DNA of 64,000 nt from positions 124,001 through 188,000 of the forward strand of contig NZ_LMEW01000002.1 of the NCBI RefSeq assembly GCF_001426525.1, given 5' to 3'. The stretch is from Massilia sp. Root133. Lineage in GTDB: Bacteria > Pseudomonadota > Gammaproteobacteria > Burkholderiales > Burkholderiaceae_D. Every line of letters begins with the position of its first letter. Position 1 is the stretch's first letter. The notes beneath the pieces were generated by a model. It was given only the letters and a program-made list of their open reading frames with translations. It had not been told where the DNA came from and did no database searches. Positions 1 through 8,370 of this stretch are shown here, in pieces. Both the position numbers and the translations under genes were made by a program.

Positions 1-1
1 G

Positions 2-190
2 GCGGATTGCTGGGTGTTCCGCATGGGCGCACAGCGCTTCGTGACCGCCGCGCAGAACGTCTCGACGACGAGCTTCTTCCAGCTCGAACTGAACGGCCTG
101 TCGCACCTGGGCTTCGGTAATCCGCTGGAGACTTTCAACAAGAGCATTCCCGGCTACACCCGGCTGAACACCAACGTCGGCCGCCCCTGA
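2..190 (+). CDS. lptD: LPS-assembly protein LptD, C-terminal fragment
   Basis: Only the last 62 codons are inside the window; the frame is open from base 2 to a TGA at 188-190. The product belongs to the outer-membrane beta-barrel that, with LptE, inserts lipopolysaccharide into the outer leaflet. The visible tail alternates polar and hydrophobic residues like terminal barrel strands (FFQLELNGL, then a Gly-rich turn) and ends in a short SIPGY-containing segment that I recognise from betaproteobacterial LptD. The assignment is supported by surA starting 28 bases downstream, the conserved lptD-surA-pdxA-rsmA order, and by lptE at 16.9 kb. The barrel proper and the periplasmic domain lie outside the window. 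Confidence 0.85.
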   Translation, partial: ADCWVFRMGAQRFVTAAQNVSTTSFFQLELNGLSHLGFGNPLETFNKSIPGYTRLNTNVGRP

Positions 191-218
191 CCGGGCCATG
201 GACAACTAGATACCTGAA

Positions 219-1658
219 ATGAGTGCTTTCCTGAATATGCGTACTACCCGTCTGTCTCCGCTCCGCCCGCACCAGCTCAAGCTCGCGGCGGTGCTGCTGT
301 GCGCCCTCGCCACCGGCGATGTCCTGGCCCAGGCCGCATCTACTGCCAAATCGGCTGCTCCCGCCGCCGCACCGTCGACGAAGCCAGGCACCGGCTTCCT
401 GCCGCCGGCGTCCAGCAACGCCCACGTCATCGATTCCGTGTACGTGATCGTCAACGACGAAGTCATCACCAAGCGCGAAGTCGACCAGCGCATGGCCGAG
501 ATCGCGCAGCGCCTGAAGGCGCAGGGCGCCCAGATGCCGGCCGAGGAAGACCTGCGCCGCCAGGTCGTCGAGGCCATGATCACCGAGCGCGCCCAGCTCC
601 AGCTGGCCAAGGAAATGGGCGTGCGCGTCGACGACACGACGCTCGACCGCGCCATCGGCCGCATCGCCGAAAACCAGAAGATGACCGTGCAGGACATGCG
701 CAACGCGATGGAGAAGGACGGCCTGCCGTTCTCCCAGTTCCGCGAGCAGATCCGCAACGAGATCATGATGCAGCGCCTGATCGAGCACGAAGTCGACAGC
801 AAGATCCAGGTGACCGACGCCGAGATCGACACGTACATGGCCGCCGAGAAGGCCGCCGCCGCCGACCGCGTGGAGATGGACATCTCGCAGATCCTCGTGC
901 GCATCCCGGAAAACGCGTCGCCTGAACAGATCGCCGCCCGCAAGGCGCGCGCCGACGAAGTGGCGCGCCAGCTGCGCACGGGCGCCGACTTCGCCAAGAT
1001 GGCCGCGACGTATTCCGATTCGCCGGACGCGCTGAAAGGCGGTTCCGTCGGCTGGCGCGACCCGGACCGCCTGCCTCCGATCTTCGCGAGCGAGCTGCAC
1101 AAGCTGAAGCCGGGCCAGGTGACGCCGGTGATCCGCACGAACGTCGGCTTCCACATCATCAAGCTCGTCGACCAGCGCAAGCTGGCGGATGCGCAGAAGG
1201 CCGACCAGGCCGTCGTGCAGCAGACGCACGCGCGCCACATCCTGCTGAAGATCACGCCGACGCAGAGCGAGGACGACGCCCGCAAGAAGCTCACCGAGAT
1301 CAAGCAGAAGATCGACAGCAAGCAGGCGACCTTCGAAGACATGGCGCGCCAGTACTCGAACGACGGTTCGGCCTCGAAGGGCGGCGATCTGGGCTGGCTG
1401 TTCCCGGGCGACGCGCTGCCGGAATTCGAGAACCCGATGAACGCCCTGAAGCCGGGCGAGGTATCTGGCGTCATCAAGACCCCGTTCGGCCTGCACCTGA
1501 TCCAGGTCGTCGAGCGCAAGTCGGAAGACGTGTCGAAGGAGAAGGAACGCGCGGCCGCGCGCCAGGTCCTCACCGACCGCAAGCGCCAGGAAGCGCTGGA
1601 AGACTGGAGCCGCCAGGTCCGCGACCGCGCCTACGTCGAGTTCCGCGAGGACAAATAA
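219..1658 (+). CDS. surA: Periplasmic chaperone / peptidyl-prolyl isomerase SurA
   Basis: SurA escorts unfolded outer-membrane proteins across the periplasm to the BAM complex. The 479-residue product starts with a signal peptide (basic residues, a hydrophobic stretch near residues 21-36, cleavage near VLA-QAAS). An N-terminal chaperone domain follows, then two parvulin domains: one around residues 215-315 ([22 protein letters not shown]) and one around 335-440 ([35 protein letters not shown]). That is the full family architecture at a normal length. An alternative ATG at 237 would shorten the signal peptide's n-region; neither start has a clear ribosome-binding site. The stop overlaps the pdxA start by one base (TAATG), indicating translational coupling. 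Confidence 0.97.
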   Translation: MSAFLNMRTTRLSPLRPHQLKLAAVLLCALATGDVLAQAASTAKSAAPAAAPSTKPGTGFLPPASSNAHVIDSVYVIVNDEVITKREVDQRMAEIAQRLKAQGAQMPAEEDLRRQVVEAMITERAQLQLAKEMGVRVDDTTLDRAIGRIAENQKMTVQDMRNAMEKDGLPFSQFREQIRNEIMMQRLIEHEVDSKIQVTDAEIDTYMAAEKAAAADRVEMDISQILVRIPENASPEQIAARKARADEVARQLRTGADFAKMAATYSDSPDALKGGSVGWRDPDRLPPIFASELHKLKPGQVTPVIRTNVGFHIIKLVDQRKLADAQKADQAVVQQTHARHILLKITPTQSEDDARKKLTEIKQKIDSKQATFEDMARQYSNDGSASKGGDLGWLFPGDALPEFENPMNALKPGEVSGVIKTPFGLHLIQVVERKSEDVSKEKERAAARQVLTDRKRQEALEDWSRQVRDRAYVEFREDK

Positions 1659-2728
1659 TGACATCGAGCCTACGGCTCGCGCCAACCTCGCGCCCACGTC
1701 CCACGCTGGCGATCACGGTCGGCGAGCCGGCCGGCATCGGTCCGGAGATCTCGATCCGGGCCGCGTGGGCGCTGCGCGCCGACGCGCGCTGCGTGCTCGT
1801 GGGCGATGCCGCCTTCCTGTCCCTCACGGCGAGCCTGATCGACCCGGCCATCCGCCTGTCCGCGATCTCCACGCTGGCGCTGCGCCACAGCGGCCTGCCG
1901 CACTTCGGCCCGGACATCATCCCCGTCGTCGACGTGCCGCTCGACGCGCACGTCGTCCCGGGCAAGCTGGACGTCGCCAACGGCCGCGCCGTGCTGGCCA
2001 CGCTCGATCTCGCGATCGAGGGCACGCAGGCCGGCTGGTGGGACGCCATCGTCACGGCGCCGCTGCAGAAAAGCACCATCAACGATGCGGGCGTCGCGTT
2101 TTCCGGCCACACGGAATACCTGGCCGAGAAGACGGAGACGCCCAAGGTCGTCATGATGCTGGCCGGCTCGCCGGGCGCCGATCAACCGTACCTGCGCGTG
2201 GCGCTGGCCACGACCCACCTGCCTTTGAAAGACGTGCCGGGCGCCATCACGAAGGACAGCCTCACGCAGGTGCTGGACATCCTGCACGCGGACCTCGTGC
2301 GCAAGTTCGGCATCGCGGCGCCGCGCATCCTCGTGACGGGCCTGAACCCGCATGCGGGCGAAAACGGCTACCTGGGCCGCGAAGAGATAGCCGTGATCAC
2401 GCCCGTGCTGGACGATGCGCGCGCACGCGGCATCGACGCGCGCGGCCCGTATCCGGCCGACACGCTGTTCCAGCCGAAGTACCTGCGGGACGCCGACGCG
2501 GTACTGGCCATGTACCACGACCAGGGCCTGCCCGTACTCAAGCACGCGACGTTCGGCCGCGGCGTCAACATCACCCTCGGCCTGCCGCTGATCCGCACGT
2601 CCGTCGACCACGGCACGGCGCTCGACCTGGCCGCCACAGGCCTGGGCGAGGCCGATTGCGGCAGCATGGAAGAGGCGATCCGCGTCGCCGTTTCGATGGT
2701 GCGCGCGCAACAGCAACAACCCGCATAA
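1658..2728 (+). CDS. pdxA: 4-hydroxythreonine-4-phosphate dehydrogenase PdxA
   Basis: PdxA oxidises 4-phospho-hydroxy-L-threonine with NAD(P) in the DXP-dependent route to pyridoxal phosphate. The 356-residue protein shows the family signatures in order: [10 protein letters not shown] near the N terminus, SGHTEYLAE mid-protein, [16 protein letters not shown], and [11 protein letters not shown] followed by VDHGTALD near the C terminus. The histidines in these motifs are the divalent-metal ligands in known structures. It is slightly longer than usual (about 330) because of an N-terminal extension before TLAITVGEP. It overlaps surA by one base and is followed four bases later by rsmA. Confidence 0.97.
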   Translation: MTSSLRLAPTSRPRPTLAITVGEPAGIGPEISIRAAWALRADARCVLVGDAAFLSLTASLIDPAIRLSAISTLALRHSGLPHFGPDIIPVVDVPLDAHVVPGKLDVANGRAVLATLDLAIEGTQAGWWDAIVTAPLQKSTINDAGVAFSGHTEYLAEKTETPKVVMMLAGSPGADQPYLRVALATTHLPLKDVPGAITKDSLTQVLDILHADLVRKFGIAAPRILVTGLNPHAGENGYLGREEIAVITPVLDDARARGIDARGPYPADTLFQPKYLRDADAVLAMYHDQGLPVLKHATFGRGVNITLGLPLIRTSVDHGTALDLAATGLGEADCGSMEEAIRVAVSMVRAQQQQPA

Positions 2729-2732
2729 GACA

Positions 2733-3512
2733 ATGAAACACGTAGCCCGCAAGCGCTTCGGCCAGAACTTCCTGACCGACGACCACGTCCTTCACGACAT
2801 CATCGAAGGCATTAACCCCCGCCGCGGCGACACCATGGTCGAAATCGGCCCGGGCCTGGCCGCGATGACGGCGCTGCTGCTCAAGGAGCTCGACCACATG
2901 CACGTGGTCGAACTGGACCGCGACCTCGTCGCGCGCCTGGAAAAAGCGTACCCGCGCGAACGGCTGACCATCCATTCGGGCGACGCGCTGAAGTTCGATT
3001 TCGGCGGCATCCCCGTCCCCGAAGGCAAGAAGCTGCGCGTGGTGGGCAACCTGCCGTACAACATTTCCAGCCCGCTGCTGTTCCACCTGGCCGAATACGC
3101 CCACCTCGTCGAGGACCAGCACTTCATGCTGCAGAAGGAAGTCGTCGAGCGCATGGTGGCGGAGCCGGGCACGAAAGCCTACAGCCGCCTGTCCGTGATG
3201 CTGCAGTGGCGCTACGACATGGCCATGCTGTTCGTCGTGCCGCCGACGGCATTCGATCCGCCGCCGCAAGTCGATTCCGCCATCGTGCGCATGGTGCCGA
3301 CGCGGCGCCAGCTGCCGGCCGACGCGGCCACGCTCGGCGCCGTCGTGCAGAAGGCGTTCTCGCAGCGCCGCAAGGTGATCCGCAACTGCGTGGCCGGCAT
3401 GTTCACCGAACAGCAGCTCGTCGACGCCGGCATCGATCCGGGCGCGCGTCCGGAGGCCGTGGGGCTCGAGCAGTACGTGGCGCTGGCCAACATCCTCAAG
3501 CCGCAAGGCTGA
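2733..3512 (+). CDS. rsmA: 16S rRNA dimethyladenosine transferase RsmA (KsgA)
   Basis: RsmA dimethylates two adjacent adenines in helix 45 of 16S rRNA (A1518 and A1519 in E. coli numbering) late in 30S assembly; loss gives kasugamycin resistance. The 259-residue protein has the N-terminal RKRFGQNFL signature, SAM motif I as [11 protein letters not shown], and the catalytic motif [12 protein letters not shown], followed by the helical C-terminal domain containing FSQRRK. It is the last gene of the surA-pdxA-rsmA run. It is convergent with the anti-sigma gene: the stop codons lie at 3510-3512 and 3513-3515 with no space between. Confidence 0.98.
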   Translation: MKHVARKRFGQNFLTDDHVLHDIIEGINPRRGDTMVEIGPGLAAMTALLLKELDHMHVVELDRDLVARLEKAYPRERLTIHSGDALKFDFGGIPVPEGKKLRVVGNLPYNISSPLLFHLAEYAHLVEDQHFMLQKEVVERMVAEPGTKAYSRLSVMLQWRYDMAMLFVVPPTAFDPPPQVDSAIVRMVPTRRQLPADAATLGAVVQKAFSQRRKVIRNCVAGMFTEQQLVDAGIDPGARPEAVGLEQYVALANILKPQG

Positions 3513-4211
3513 TCAACGCGCGGGCTGCCACGCGCGCGCCCGCGCCGCTTCCTCGCCCGCCGCGTCGAGCGGCCTGTCCGCGATGCGCGCGTCGATCGCG
3601 TCCAGCACGGCCGGCGGCAACGCGCTGCCGGCCTGGCGGTAGCCGCCCGCCGCTTCCTTCTCCGCCTCGGCCAGCACGGGAATCTTCCACTGTCCGCCTT
3701 CCCGGCACGCGAGGCCGGCCGACGCGCCCATGACGAAGCCGCGGCAATAGGCGCCGTCGCGGGCGGCGAAGCTGACGCCCACTTTCACCGCGCCCTCCGC
3801 CTTGCCGCCGACCTGGCGGTCCAGCGCGGCCGCGAGTTCTCCCTGCGCCAACACCTGGTTGCCGTTGCCGGCGATGGCCGGACCGCCGCCGCCAGGGATC
3901 ATCCGGCCGGCCAGGACGCCGACGACGAGCGTGGCCGCCAGCGCGCCCCATTCCGGCCACGACCAGCGCCGCCGCTTGTCGCGCTCCACAGCCAGAGATA
4001 CGACGGGTGCCGGCGGCCGCAGCCGCGCTGGCACGGGTTCGTCGAGGATGCCGGCAAACGCGGCGGCCACGTCCGCGCGCAGGGCGCGGTGGCGCTCCAC
4101 GGCGGCGGCGATGGCGGGATCGGTGCGCATCGCCTGTTCGATGGCGGCCCGTTCGGCGGCTTCGAGCTCGCCGTCGGCATAGGCCATCAGGGTGTCGTCG
4201 GAATACGTCAT
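3513..4211 (-). CDS. Membrane anti-sigma factor partner of the adjacent ECF sigma factor
   Basis: The 232-residue protein has a short cytoplasmic N-terminal domain (SDDTLMAYADGEL, typical of anti-sigma factors in this arrangement), a proline-rich linker, one transmembrane helix at about residues 87-105, and a roughly 125-residue periplasmic domain with two cysteines that could form a disulfide. No HxxxCxxC zinc motif is present, so it is not a classical ZAS protein. Its start overlaps the stop of the upstream sigma gene (ATGA at 4208-4211), which favours balanced co-translation. Known relatives hold the sigma factor inactive until an envelope signal arrives; what the signal is here cannot be read from sequence. 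Confidence 0.85.
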   Translation of the reverse strand: MTYSDDTLMAYADGELEAAERAAIEQAMRTDPAIAAAVERHRALRADVAAAFAGILDEPVPARLRPPAPVVSLAVERDKRRRWSWPEWGALAATLVVGVLAGRMIPGGGGPAIAGNGNQVLAQGELAAALDRQVGGKAEGAVKVGVSFAARDGAYCRGFVMGASAGLACREGGQWKIPVLAEAEKEAAGGYRQAGSALPPAVLDAIDARIADRPLDAAGEEAARARAWQPAR

Positions 4212-4696
4212 GGTGTCCTTCGTGTTGGGTCGGCCAGCAGTTGCTGCAGGGCGTCGCGGGCGCGTGCGAGGCGGCTCGTGAGCGTCCCGACGGGGATCTC
4301 GAGCACGTCGGCCGCTTCCTTGTACGGCAGGCCGTCGACAAGCACGAGGCCGACGACGAGCCGGTGTTCCTCGGACAGCAGGCTGATCGCCTTCTGCAGC
4401 GCGAGCCGCTGCTGGTGCGCCTGCGCCGTGTCGTCGCCCACGTGTTCGCCTTCCTCCTCGGGCGCGAACAACTCGGCGCGCCGCGTCCGGCTGCGCACTT
4501 CGTCGATCCACGCGTTCTTGATGATCCGGAACAGCCAGCTGTCGAGCCGCGTGCCCGGTTCCCACTGCTCGCTGCGGCCGAGCGCGCGCTCCATCGCGAT
4601 CTGGACGAGGTCGTCCGCGTCTTCGCGATGAAAGGTCAGTGCCCGCGCGAAGCGGCGCATGCGGGGCAGCAGGGCGGCAATGTCGTCGGCAAGCAT
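4208..4696 (-). CDS. ECF-type RNA polymerase sigma factor
   Basis: The product has 162 residues. Region 2 includes DADDLVQIAMERAL and WLFRIIKNAWIDEVR (-10 recognition and core binding). Region 4 includes LVDGLPYKEAADVLEIPVGTL and RLARARDAL (helix-turn-helix for the -35 element). No regions 1 or 3 are present, which defines the extracytoplasmic-function group. The chosen ATG at 4696 matches the usual start of region 2; a longer in-frame reading upstream has no family similarity. It overlaps the anti-sigma gene by four bases and is divergent from the subtilase gene, with 90 bases between the two starts. Confidence 0.95.
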   Translation of the reverse strand: MLADDIAALLPRMRRFARALTFHREDADDLVQIAMERALGRSEQWEPGTRLDSWLFRIIKNAWIDEVRSRTRRAELFAPEEEGEHVGDDTAQAHQQRLALQKAISLLSEEHRLVVGLVLVDGLPYKEAADVLEIPVGTLTSRLARARDALQQLLADPTRRTP

Positions 4697-4768
4697 GGTC
4701 TCTATGAGATAAACGATCCGGGCAGGGATTTTCTTCCCGGTGCCGTTCGTTATTGGGGTATTCAGCCA

Positions 4769-4780
4769 ATCATATATGAT
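4769..4780. promoter_or_regulatory. Palindrome in the sigma factor / subtilase divergent promoter region
   Basis: ATCATATATGAT is a perfect 12-base palindrome in the 90-base gap between the divergent ECF sigma and subtilase starts. Just upstream, ATTGG and CCAAT form another inverted pair (4753-4770). The palindrome lies 6 bases before the first possible subtilase ATG, so it may overlap a promoter -10 or be an operator. Function is inferred only. Confidence 0.35.
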
Positions 4781-4786
4781 CCATTC

Positions 4787-6061
4787 ATGAGTCTCTTCGT
4801 AAATATGCGTGCTCTTGTGGCCCTGGCACTGCTGTGCGGCACGGCCTCCGCGCACGCGCAGCTGGGCCTGCCCTCGCTGCCGCTGCCCAGCCGCATCGGC
4901 CCGCTGGGGTTGGACGGCGTGCGCCGCCCGGTCGACCGGTTGCTCGACCGCGCGCCGCTGCCGGATCTCGGCAACCTGCGCCTCGACACCGTCCGGCGCC
5001 TGCTGCGCGACCATCCGGACCAGTTGGAGGCCGACCCGCGCGGCGAGCCGGCATTGCGCGGCGAGGTGTTGGCGGGGGCGCCGTCCGAGGCGGCCTTGCA
5101 GGCGGCGCGCGACGCGGGCGCGGCGGTCGTGCGCGACGAGGTGCTGCCCGGGCTGGGCGAACGCATGGTGGTGCTGCGCCTGCCGGCCGGTGCGTCGACC
5201 GCGGCCATGGTCGAACGCCTGCGCGCCATCGATCCCGCCGGCAGCTACGATTTCAATCATGTCTACACGGGCAGCGGGGCGGCGGGCGGCGTGCGCGCCG
5301 GGGAGGGGGCCGCCGTGCGCATCGGTCTCGTCGACAGCGGCGTCGATGGCGACCACCCCGTGTTCGAGGATGCCGCGATCACGCGCTGGGGCTGCGGCGG
5401 CCAGGTGATTCCCGCGCCGCACGGCACGGCGGTGGCGGCGCTGATGGTCGGGCGTTCCGACTACCTGCGCGGCGCGGCGCCGGGCGCGCGCCTGTACGCG
5501 GCCGACGTGTATTGCGGCAGCCCGGTGGGCGGCGCGGCCGACCGCATCGCCGCCGCGCTGGGCTGGCTCGACCAGCAGCAGGTCGGCGTCGTCAACATCA
5601 GCCTCGTCGGCCCGGCCAATGCGTTGCTGGCGCGGGCCGTCGCGGCGATGCAGGCGCGGGGACACCTGCTCGTGGCCGCCGTCGGCAACGACGGGCCGGC
5701 GGCACCGCCGCTGTATCCGGCCAGTTATCCCGGCGTCGTCGGCGTGACGGGCGTCGACCGGCGCGGCCGGCCGCTGCCGGAAGCGGCACGCGGGCCGCAA
5801 GTGAAATTCGCCGCCCCGGGCAGCCAGATGGTCAGCGCCGCGCCGGGCACGCCGCCGTACCGCCAGGTGCGCGGCACGTCGTTCGCGGCGCCCATCGTCG
5901 CGGCCCTGCTGGCGCAGCGGCTGCCCCGGCCGGACCCGACCGGCGCCGCGCGCGCCGTGGACGCGCTCGCGCGCGAGGCCGGCGGCGCCGTCGCGAACGG
6001 CGAGACCGGGTACGGCATCGTCGGCGCCAACCTGCGTACGGACCCGGCGGACCTGCGCTGA
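4787..6061 (+). CDS. Secreted subtilisin-like serine protease (peptidase S8)
   Basis: The 424-residue product has a signal peptide (hydrophobic core ALVALALLCG, cleavage near AHA-QL) and a prodomain-like region of about 150 residues. The subtilase catalytic domain carries all three active-site positions: Asp near residue 183 in GLVDSGVDGDHP, His near 212 in PHGTAVAALM, and Ser near 365 in GTSFAAPIVAALL. The oxyanion Asn lies in AAVGNDGP. An alternative ATG at 4805 gives a shorter signal peptide; neither start has a good ribosome-binding site. It is divergent from the ECF sigma/anti-sigma pair and followed by a Gly-rich secreted protein. The context suggests it belongs to that sigma regulon, which is inference. 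Confidence 0.9.
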   Translation: MSLFVNMRALVALALLCGTASAHAQLGLPSLPLPSRIGPLGLDGVRRPVDRLLDRAPLPDLGNLRLDTVRRLLRDHPDQLEADPRGEPALRGEVLAGAPSEAALQAARDAGAAVVRDEVLPGLGERMVVLRLPAGASTAAMVERLRAIDPAGSYDFNHVYTGSGAAGGVRAGEGAAVRIGLVDSGVDGDHPVFEDAAITRWGCGGQVIPAPHGTAVAALMVGRSDYLRGAAPGARLYAADVYCGSPVGGAADRIAAALGWLDQQQVGVVNISLVGPANALLARAVAAMQARGHLLVAAVGNDGPAAPPLYPASYPGVVGVTGVDRRGRPLPEAARGPQVKFAAPGSQMVSAAPGTPPYRQVRGTSFAAPIVAALLAQRLPRPDPTGAARAVDALAREAGGAVANGETGYGIVGANLRTDPADLR

Positions 6062-6084
6062 AAAATTTTTTTGAAGGGATGGAA

Positions 6085-6109
6085 GAAAACGGCGAACCCA
6101 GCCGTTTTC
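6085..6109 (+). terminator. Stem-loop after the subtilase gene
   Basis: Nine-base perfect arms (GAAAACGGC and GCCGTTTTC) enclose a 7-base loop, 23 bases after the subtilase stop. No long T-run follows, so termination would be weak; it could instead be a leader structure of the next gene. Confidence 0.4.
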
Positions 6110-6156
6110 CTTGTATCGGCGGTGAGAGACACCGCCCCATCACAAGGAGAACAGTC

Positions 6157-6720
6157 ATGAAAGCCAAGTACATCACCCTCGTCCTCGCCCTCGGTCTGGC
6201 CACCCAGGCCCACGCGCAGCTGCTCGGCGGCCGGCTCGGCGGCTCATTGGGCGGCTCGCTGGGCGGTTCCATGGGCGGCCTCAGCGGGATGAGCGGCATG
6301 AACGACATGGGCCGCGTGCACACGATGGGCGGCACGCTGCGCGACGAGACGGCTGGCCGCGCGCGCCGCGCCACGCCCCAGCCGGCAGCCGAGAGCGCAC
6401 CCGCGCAGCGACCGGGCCTGCTGGCGGGCGCCGGCAGCCTGGCAGGAAATGCGAGCGCCGGAAGCGCAGCCCGCGCAGAGGGATCCGGCTCGGCCAGCGT
6501 GGATGGTCGTGCCGTCACTGGGGCACTCGGCGGTGCCGCCGGCGCGGCCCGTGGCGCGGCAGGCACCGCCCGCGGTGTCGTCGGCTCGGTTCGCGACACG
6601 GCATCGTCCATGAGTGGCAGCGTGGCCGTCGAAGGCAGCGCGAGCGGTTCAGCGGCGGGCAGCGCGGGCGGCTCGGGCACGAGCGCGAGCCAGGCATCCG
6701 GTACCGCGTCGCGCCAGTAA
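6157..6720 (+). CDS. Secreted Gly/Ser/Ala-rich low-complexity protein
   Basis: The 187-residue product starts at an ATG preceded by a good ribosome-binding site (AAGGAGA at 6143-6149). It has a clear signal peptide ending AHA-QLL, then short glycine-rich repeats (LGGSLGG repeated), then a Ser/Ala/Gly/Thr-rich tail with no cysteines after cleavage. I do not recognise a family. The mature part looks disordered or structural, for example a surface or matrix component. It is co-oriented with the subtilase 95 bases upstream, so it may be its substrate, its partner, or simply co-regulated. Confidence 0.7.
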   Translation: MKAKYITLVLALGLATQAHAQLLGGRLGGSLGGSLGGSMGGLSGMSGMNDMGRVHTMGGTLRDETAGRARRATPQPAAESAPAQRPGLLAGAGSLAGNASAGSAARAEGSGSASVDGRAVTGALGGAAGAARGAAGTARGVVGSVRDTASSMSGSVAVEGSASGSAAGSAGGSGTSASQASGTASRQ

Positions 6721-6724
6721 GACG

Positions 6725-7501
6725 TTACATATCCCCTTGCCAGTACCGGCGCGCCTTGTCGAACACGCGCGCGCCGATCTTTCTTCCCACGTCCTGACCG
6801 GCCCCCGGTCCCGCCTGCGCCGCCAGGTCCGTGAATGTGGCGTCGTCCAGGATGTCGCTGCCCGTGAAGCGGCGCAGCGCCTCGGCGGCGGCAAACGCGG
6901 CGCACACGCCGTCGCGCGCGGCGTGGTCCGCGTCGGCCAGCGCATTGGCCAGCACGAAGAACAGCAGCACGTCGCGGTCGTCGTCATGCCCGGCGCGAAG
7001 GGACACGCGCTGCGCCACGTCGCACCACACCGCGACGAGCGCCAGCGGCCGTGCGGCGGCGGCCGGGCGGACCTCGGCCGGCATCAGCGCGAACGGCTGG
7101 TCGCGGTGGCGGACGTCGAGCAGCGCGGCCGCCTGCATGCGCCCGATGCCCTCGGGCGTGAACAGACCGGCATCCGTGCCCGCATCCGCGCCAGACCGGG
7201 CGTCCAGGCCGGCGAGGACGGCATGGGCCGCATGACCCATCGCGGCGGCCTGGCTGGCGGCGTCGCGTTCGGCCCGCGGCAGGCGCACGGCCACGCCATG
7301 CGCGGTCTGGCGGGCGTGATCGTCGTACGCCGCCCACGCGTTGTACATGCAGGTATGCACGAGGGCGAGCGCACGCGCGGGCTCATGTGCGAGTGCCACG
7401 GTGCCGATCGTTCCGAGTGCCAGCGCATTCCAGGCCCGCACCGTCGCCAGGGGCGTAGCCGCCCCGTTTGCCTCGAGTTCCAGGATGCTTTGCCGATCCA
7501 T
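6725..7501 (-). CDS. Vanadium-haloperoxidase-like protein lacking the catalytic segments
   Basis: The 258-residue product resembles bacterial vanadium-dependent haloperoxidases of the PAP2 superfamily in separate blocks: ARALALVHTCMYNAWAAYD near the N terminus, DVLLFFVLANALADA, AAAEALRRFTGSD, and a C-terminal VGRKIGARVFDKA. Family members usually exceed 400 residues. They carry vanadate ligands between these blocks (an RP-containing segment, SGH, and a late R...H pair), and none of these is present here. No signal peptide is evident. It is either a noncatalytic derivative or a decayed gene, although the frame is intact. It is convergent with the Gly-rich protein gene, with four bases between the stop codons. 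The family call rests on remembered motifs. Confidence 0.6.
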   Translation of the reverse strand: MDRQSILELEANGAATPLATVRAWNALALGTIGTVALAHEPARALALVHTCMYNAWAAYDDHARQTAHGVAVRLPRAERDAASQAAAMGHAAHAVLAGLDARSGADAGTDAGLFTPEGIGRMQAAALLDVRHRDQPFALMPAEVRPAAAARPLALVAVWCDVAQRVSLRAGHDDDRDVLLFFVLANALADADHAARDGVCAAFAAAEALRRFTGSDILDDATFTDLAAQAGPGAGQDVGRKIGARVFDKARRYWQGDM

Positions 7502-7727
7502 GTCGCCCCCTTTGTGCCCTCGAGAAGTATCGCCAGCGAATCCGGCCCGGCTGTTGAGCGTTCTCATGCGTCGGCTGCTCATGCGGCAACGCACCATCCG
7601 CTTTTTGGGCGCGCTTTTGATCCTTCCATCCCGTGTTTTTTGCGTTTCGTCGCACGCCGGTGGAAGGGAAGGGGGCGGTCGCCTACAGTGACACCATCGA
7701 CGAAACAAACACACAAGGAGAGCCAAA

Positions 7728-7922
7728 ATGAACGTCCTCAAACACATGGAAGCCATCTTCCTCGCAGCCGCCGTCCTCGTGGGTGTGACGAGCGCCGCAC
7801 ACGCCGCCAGCATCGCCAAGCACGCCCGCTACGACGCGCAGGTGACGATCGAAGGCCAGCAGATGGCCGTCGTCAAAGTGACCGCGAAACGCCTCGCCGC
7901 CGTCGGCAAAGCCGCCATCTGA
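7728..7922 (+). CDS. Small secreted protein, tandem copy 1
   Basis: The 64-residue product has an AAGGAG ribosome-binding site (7714-7719). It has an N-terminal signal-like hydrophobic segment (IFLAAAVLVGV, cleavage near AHA-AS), then a short mature part ending in TIEGQQMAVVKVTAKR plus a 9-residue tail. I do not know a named family. It is followed 20 bases later by a near-identical copy. The mature segment could form a beta-hairpin. The strong ribosome-binding site and secretion signal argue for a real gene despite the size. Confidence 0.7.
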   Translation: MNVLKHMEAIFLAAAVLVGVTSAAHAASIAKHARYDAQVTIEGQQMAVVKVTAKRLAAVGKAAI

Positions 7923-7942
7923 ACACGTCAAGGAGAGCCCAA

Positions 7943-8113
7943 ATGAACATCCTGAAAAACATGGAAGCCATCTTCCTCGCAGCCGCCGTCCTCGTGGGTG
8001 TGACGGGCGCCGCGCACGCCGCCAGCGTCGCCAAACACGAGCGCTACGATGCGCAGGTAACGATCGAAGGTCAGCAGATGGCCGTCGTCAAGGTGACCGC
8101 GAAGCGCCCGTAA
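7943..8113 (+). CDS. Small secreted protein, tandem copy 2
   Basis: The 56-residue paralogue of the preceding gene differs at only a handful of positions over the shared part (for example SVAKHE versus SIAKHA). It ends at KRP, without the other copy's C-terminal tail. The ribosome-binding region (AAGGAGAGCC before the ATG) is also duplicated, so the whole transcription or translation unit was copied. Many of the differences between the copies are silent or conservative, suggesting selection on the protein. Function unknown. Confidence 0.7.
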   Translation: MNILKNMEAIFLAAAVLVGVTGAAHAASVAKHERYDAQVTIEGQQMAVVKVTAKRP

Positions 8114-8299
8114 CACCCGTAGTGGAAGCAGCTGCCGCCCGGCAGTGATGACGCAGAACGCGCAGCTCGAGAGCGCCGTTCGGCCCCGGCCCCAGAGGCC
8201 GATCGCACCAGACAACACCGGCACCTCCGCCGGCACCCCGCAGACCTCGACCAGCCGCGACGGCATGCCGCCGCAGGGACGCTTGTTGCCGTATGGGCG

Positions 8300-8364
8300 A
8301 AAAAAAAGCCCGCTGTTGAGGCGGGCTTAAATCCAATTCTTTCTGAGGAGAGTTGGAGGAGACA
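8300..8364 (-). ncRNA. Candidate small regulatory RNA with anti-Shine-Dalgarno motifs
   Basis: On the minus strand a promoter-like pair (TTGGAC at 8400-8395, 18-base spacer, CATAAT at 8376-8371) would start transcription near 8364. About 60 bases later comes a strong intrinsic terminator (8328-8306 followed by a run of T). The short transcript has no start codon, but it has two C/U-rich stretches complementary to ribosome-binding sites: TCTCCTCC at 8362-8355 and CTCTCCTC at 8352-8345. This is the layout of an sRNA that pairs with mRNA leaders. No known family was matched; inference from sequence layout only. Confidence 0.5.
8306..8328 (-). terminator. Intrinsic terminator, minus strand
   Basis: Eight-base arms (AAGCCCGC and GCGGGCTT) enclose a 7-base loop. 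On the minus strand the hairpin is followed directly by a run of about eight T. It would end the candidate small RNA and any read-through from the lipoprotein gene upstream. From 8114 to 8300 I see only unassigned sequence. Confidence 0.85.
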
Positions 8365-8370
8365 GGTGCA

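Noticed and set aside
4007..4786. Extension of the subtilase upstream to base 4007
   Set aside because: It would run through the anti-sigma and sigma genes on the other strand and put the signal peptide in the middle of the protein.
8145..8330. 61-codon forward ORF after the mini-proteins
   Set aside because: No ribosome-binding site, no recognisable motif, and it runs into the A-run and stem of the terminator.
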